Origin: Candidatus Poribacteria bacterium
GTDB taxonomy: Bacteria > Poribacteria > WGA-4E > UBA9662
DNA: 33,061 nucleotides
NCBI GenBank assembly: GCA_002729015.1
Contig: PBVO01000106.1
Span: forward strand, 70,596 to 103,656
Reading direction: 5' to 3'
Below the pieces are notes generated by a model that saw nothing but the letters and a program-made list of their open reading frames with translations, was not told the origin of the DNA and ran no database searches. Shown piece after piece: positions 31,360 to 33,061 of this stretch (position 1 is its first letter; every line of letters starts with the position of its first letter). Made by a program: the position numbers and the translations under genes.

Positions 31360-32823
31360 ATGTCCTTGTGTTCACAAACTGCTCACCAATTACATACCCA
31401 ACTTAAAAATCGCAATGTTACGGCGACTCAGATATTAGCTGACGTCTACGATCGTATCAAGCAAGTGGAAGACCAAATCGGTGGTTATATTACGTTAGCA
31501 GAAGAGACGGCCTTTGAAGCCGCGGGCATAATTGATCAACGTTTGCAAAATGGAGAAGATCTGCCTAAGTTATCCGGTATCCCAGTTGCTATCAAGGATG
31601 TGATTTGCACTAAGGGAATTCGAACAACTTGTGCGTCCAAAATTTTGGCTAACTTTATCCCTCCTTATGATGCAACAGTCATTAAAAAATTGAAAAAACA
31701 AGGTGCCGTTATAGTCGGAAAGACTAATATGGACGAATTTGCCATGGGGTCATCGACAGAAAATTCTGCTTATCAACTAACACGTAACCCTTGGAATACC
31801 TGTACTACTCCCGGAGGGTCAAGCGGAGGATCAGCGGCTGTTGTTTCCGCCGATACTGCTATTCTATCGCTGGGTTCTGATACAGGCGGTTCAATTCGTC
31901 AACCAGCATCCTTTTGTGGTAACGTTGGCCTAAAACCAACTTATGGAAGAGTTTCCCGGTTCGGTTTAATTGCTTTTGCCTCTTCTTTGGATCAGATAGG
32001 TCCTTTCACAAAAGATGTTCGCGACTCAGCTATAGCCATGAACGTGATTTGTGGGTATGATCCGATGGATTCGACTTCTGCAAAATTCGATGTTCCTAAC
32101 TTTGAGGACAGTTTAATAAATGATATTGAAGGTCTAAAAATTGGTTTGCCAGATGAATACTTCTTGGATGGTATTAGCCAAGAAGTAGAAACGTCTGTAC
32201 GAGAAGCCATCTCACAATTGGAAAACTTGGGCGCAACCATTCACCGAATCTCAATGCCGCATACAGAATATGCGATTGCCACATACTACATTATTGCACC
32301 TGCCGAAGCCAGTGCTAATTTAGCTCGCTATGATGGAGTTCGTTTTGGTTATAGAGCGGCAGAAACCAACAACTTAGAGAGTATGTATAAGTTGTCTCGG
32401 AGCCAAGGTTTTGGGCCAGAAGTCAAAAGAAGAATTCTTTTGGGTACTTACTCGCTCAGTTCTGGTTACTATGACGCTTATTACCTAAAAGCCCAGAAAG
32501 TTCGAACACTGATCAAGAAAGACTTTGACGAAGCTTTCGAGACCGTGGATGTGATTGTTACACCGACTTCGCCTACTGCGGCATTTGAATTTGGCGCACG
32601 AACCGACGATCCCTTACAGATGTACTTGTCTGATATTTTTACAGCGCCTTCAAGTCTAGCTGGTATTCCTGGAATTTCGGTACCTTGTGGTGTTACCAAA
32701 GATCGTCTGCCGATCGGCTTGCAATTTTTGGCTCCGCCTTTCGGTGAGGAAACACTGCTCAGAGTAGCATATACATTCGAGCAGAACACCGACCACCACA
32801 GACAAAAGCCAAAACTTAATTAA
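31360..32823 (+). CDS. gatA: Glu-tRNA(Gln)/Asp-tRNA(Asn) amidotransferase subunit A
   Basis: A 487-residue GatA, the amidase subunit of GatCAB, which supplies ammonia from glutamine to make Gln-tRNA(Gln) and Asn-tRNA(Asn). The Ser-cisSer-Lys triad is Lys79 (VAIKDV), Ser154 (GGSSGGS) and Ser178 (DTGGSIR), identical in numbering to well-studied GatA proteins. That supports ATG 31360, which has GGAGA nine bases upstream. Reading from TTG 31303 would add 19 residues with no family signal. The organism therefore probably relies on the indirect amidation route. gatB and gatC are not in the window. A membrane-protein gene follows after two bases. Confidence 0.97.
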   Translation: MSLCSQTAHQLHTQLKNRNVTATQILADVYDRIKQVEDQIGGYITLAEETAFEAAGIIDQRLQNGEDLPKLSGIPVAIKDVICTKGIRTTCASKILANFIPPYDATVIKKLKKQGAVIVGKTNMDEFAMGSSTENSAYQLTRNPWNTCTTPGGSSGGSAAVVSADTAILSLGSDTGGSIRQPASFCGNVGLKPTYGRVSRFGLIAFASSLDQIGPFTKDVRDSAIAMNVICGYDPMDSTSAKFDVPNFEDSLINDIEGLKIGLPDEYFLDGISQEVETSVREAISQLENLGATIHRISMPHTEYAIATYYIIAPAEASANLARYDGVRFGYRAAETNNLESMYKLSRSQGFGPEVKRRILLGTYSLSSGYYDAYYLKAQKVRTLIKKDFDEAFETVDVIVTPTSPTAAFEFGARTDDPLQMYLSDIFTAPSSLAGIPGISVPCGVTKDRLPIGLQFLAPPFGEETLLRVAYTFEQNTDHHRQKPKLN

Positions 32824-32825
32824 CC

Positions 32826-33061
32826 TTGACTGTTGAGCATTCTAACACCGCTTCTACGACACGATGGTTACCTGCTGTTGCAGCTAGTCTGATCGGAGCG
32901 GTTTTCGGCGGTTTAGCATGGGCTTATGTGGTTAATGCAATTGGATTTGTTTATGGGTTTTTGAGTATCCCGATTGGCTTTCTCGTCGGCTTTTGTTTGT
33001 TATTCTTGGGAAAATCTCCCCCGATTTCCCTAAGGCAAAAAGTACTATACTACGCAATTGG
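32826..33061 (+). CDS. N-terminus of a predicted membrane protein (3' truncated by window end)
   Basis: A frame starts at TTG 32826, two bases after the gatA stop, and stays open for 78 codons to the end of the window. After about 12 polar residues it is almost entirely hydrophobic and glycine-rich (two closely spaced helices at about 15-35 and 38-60, with AVAASLIGAVFGGLAW and GFVYGFLSIPIGFLVG). This fits an inner-membrane protein. The family is not recognised. No ribosome site is clear, so translation may be coupled to gatA. The rest of the gene lies outside. Confidence 0.6.
   Translation, partial: MTVEHSNTASTTRWLPAVAASLIGAVFGGLAWAYVVNAIGFVYGFLSIPIGFLVGFCLLFLGKSPPISLRQKVLYYAI

Noticed and set aside
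1..33061. tRNA, rRNA, CRISPR, insertion sequence, phage or toxin-antitoxin genes
   Set aside because: No tRNA-like cloverleaf, rRNA-like stretch, regularly spaced repeats, transposase, integrase or toxin-antitoxin pair was seen anywhere in the window.

Overview
The window is AT-rich (roughly 40% G+C by eye), densely coding bacterial chromosome with both strands in use. It holds about 28 supportable protein genes and no rRNA, tRNA, CRISPR array, insertion sequence or phage gene. The gene content fits an uncultured, free-living, Gram-negative heterotroph: lipoproteins with clear lipoboxes, an FtsX-type ABC exporter, a flagellin with a FliA-like promoter, two sulfatases, two phytanoyl-CoA-dioxygenase-like (PhyH) enzymes, two sugar phosphate isomerase/epimerase-type TIM barrels, a Gfo/Idh/MocA oxidoreductase, an SMP-30 lactonase and an acetylxylan-esterase-like hydrolase. 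This mix is typical of marine polysaccharide-degrading lineages such as Poribacteria, Latescibacterota or Planctomycetes-like groups. That placement is an inference from gene content, not a phylogenetic result.

Layout. 1-5422 (+): end of a DUF3299-like protein, then a LolD-type ATPase and two FtsX-family permeases, an export or lipoprotein-handling operon. 5419-9186 (-): a tight four-gene operon, thioesterase > PhyH dioxygenase > APH/choline-kinase-like kinase > sulfatase, from a good promoter at 9205-9233. 9317-12829 (+): endonuclease III, then a DapA-family lyase and a second PhyH enzyme under a strong promoter, then a lipoprotein with its own promoter and a convincing terminator. 12890-18142: a small lipoprotein (-), a D-2-hydroxyacid dehydrogenase (+), a TIM-barrel epimerase (-), and a (+) operon of FAH-family hydrolase, RMD-like TPR protein and sugar-binding lipoprotein. 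18143-18648 is the longest gap. 18649-20498 (+): ADP-ribosylglycohydrolase and SMP-30 lactonase. 20753-21868 (-): flagellin. 22126-24369 (+): threonine synthase and Gfo/Idh oxidoreductase. 24644-28724 (-): second sulfatase, an unrecognised 308-residue protein, a TPR protein and a second TIM-barrel epimerase. 28908-30947 (+): tandem alpha/beta hydrolase. 31360-33061 (+): gatA and the start of a membrane protein.

How the genes may work together. Sulfatases and the esterase could strip sulfate and acetyl groups from polysaccharides. The sugar-binding lipoprotein, Gfo/Idh dehydrogenase, lactonase, DapA-family lyase, hydroxyacid dehydrogenase and FAH hydrolase match the enzyme classes of non-phosphorylative oxidation of deoxy- or acidic sugars, though no sugar-acid dehydratase or sugar permease is present. 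nth, thrC, gatA and the flagellin gene are housekeeping or motility genes set among these accessory genes.

The non-coding signals are unusually readable: several sigma70 promoters with 16-18 base spacers, a FliA-like flagellin promoter, a 93-base nested stem-loop downstream of flagellin, a perfect 12-bp stem inside a coding region, and a palindrome just upstream of a sulfatase promoter that lacks a -35 box. I see no clear previously undescribed multi-gene defence or mobile system. The best candidates for new biology are the RNA/DNA structures, the thioesterase-PhyH-kinase-sulfatase operon, and the uncharacterised 308-residue protein operon.
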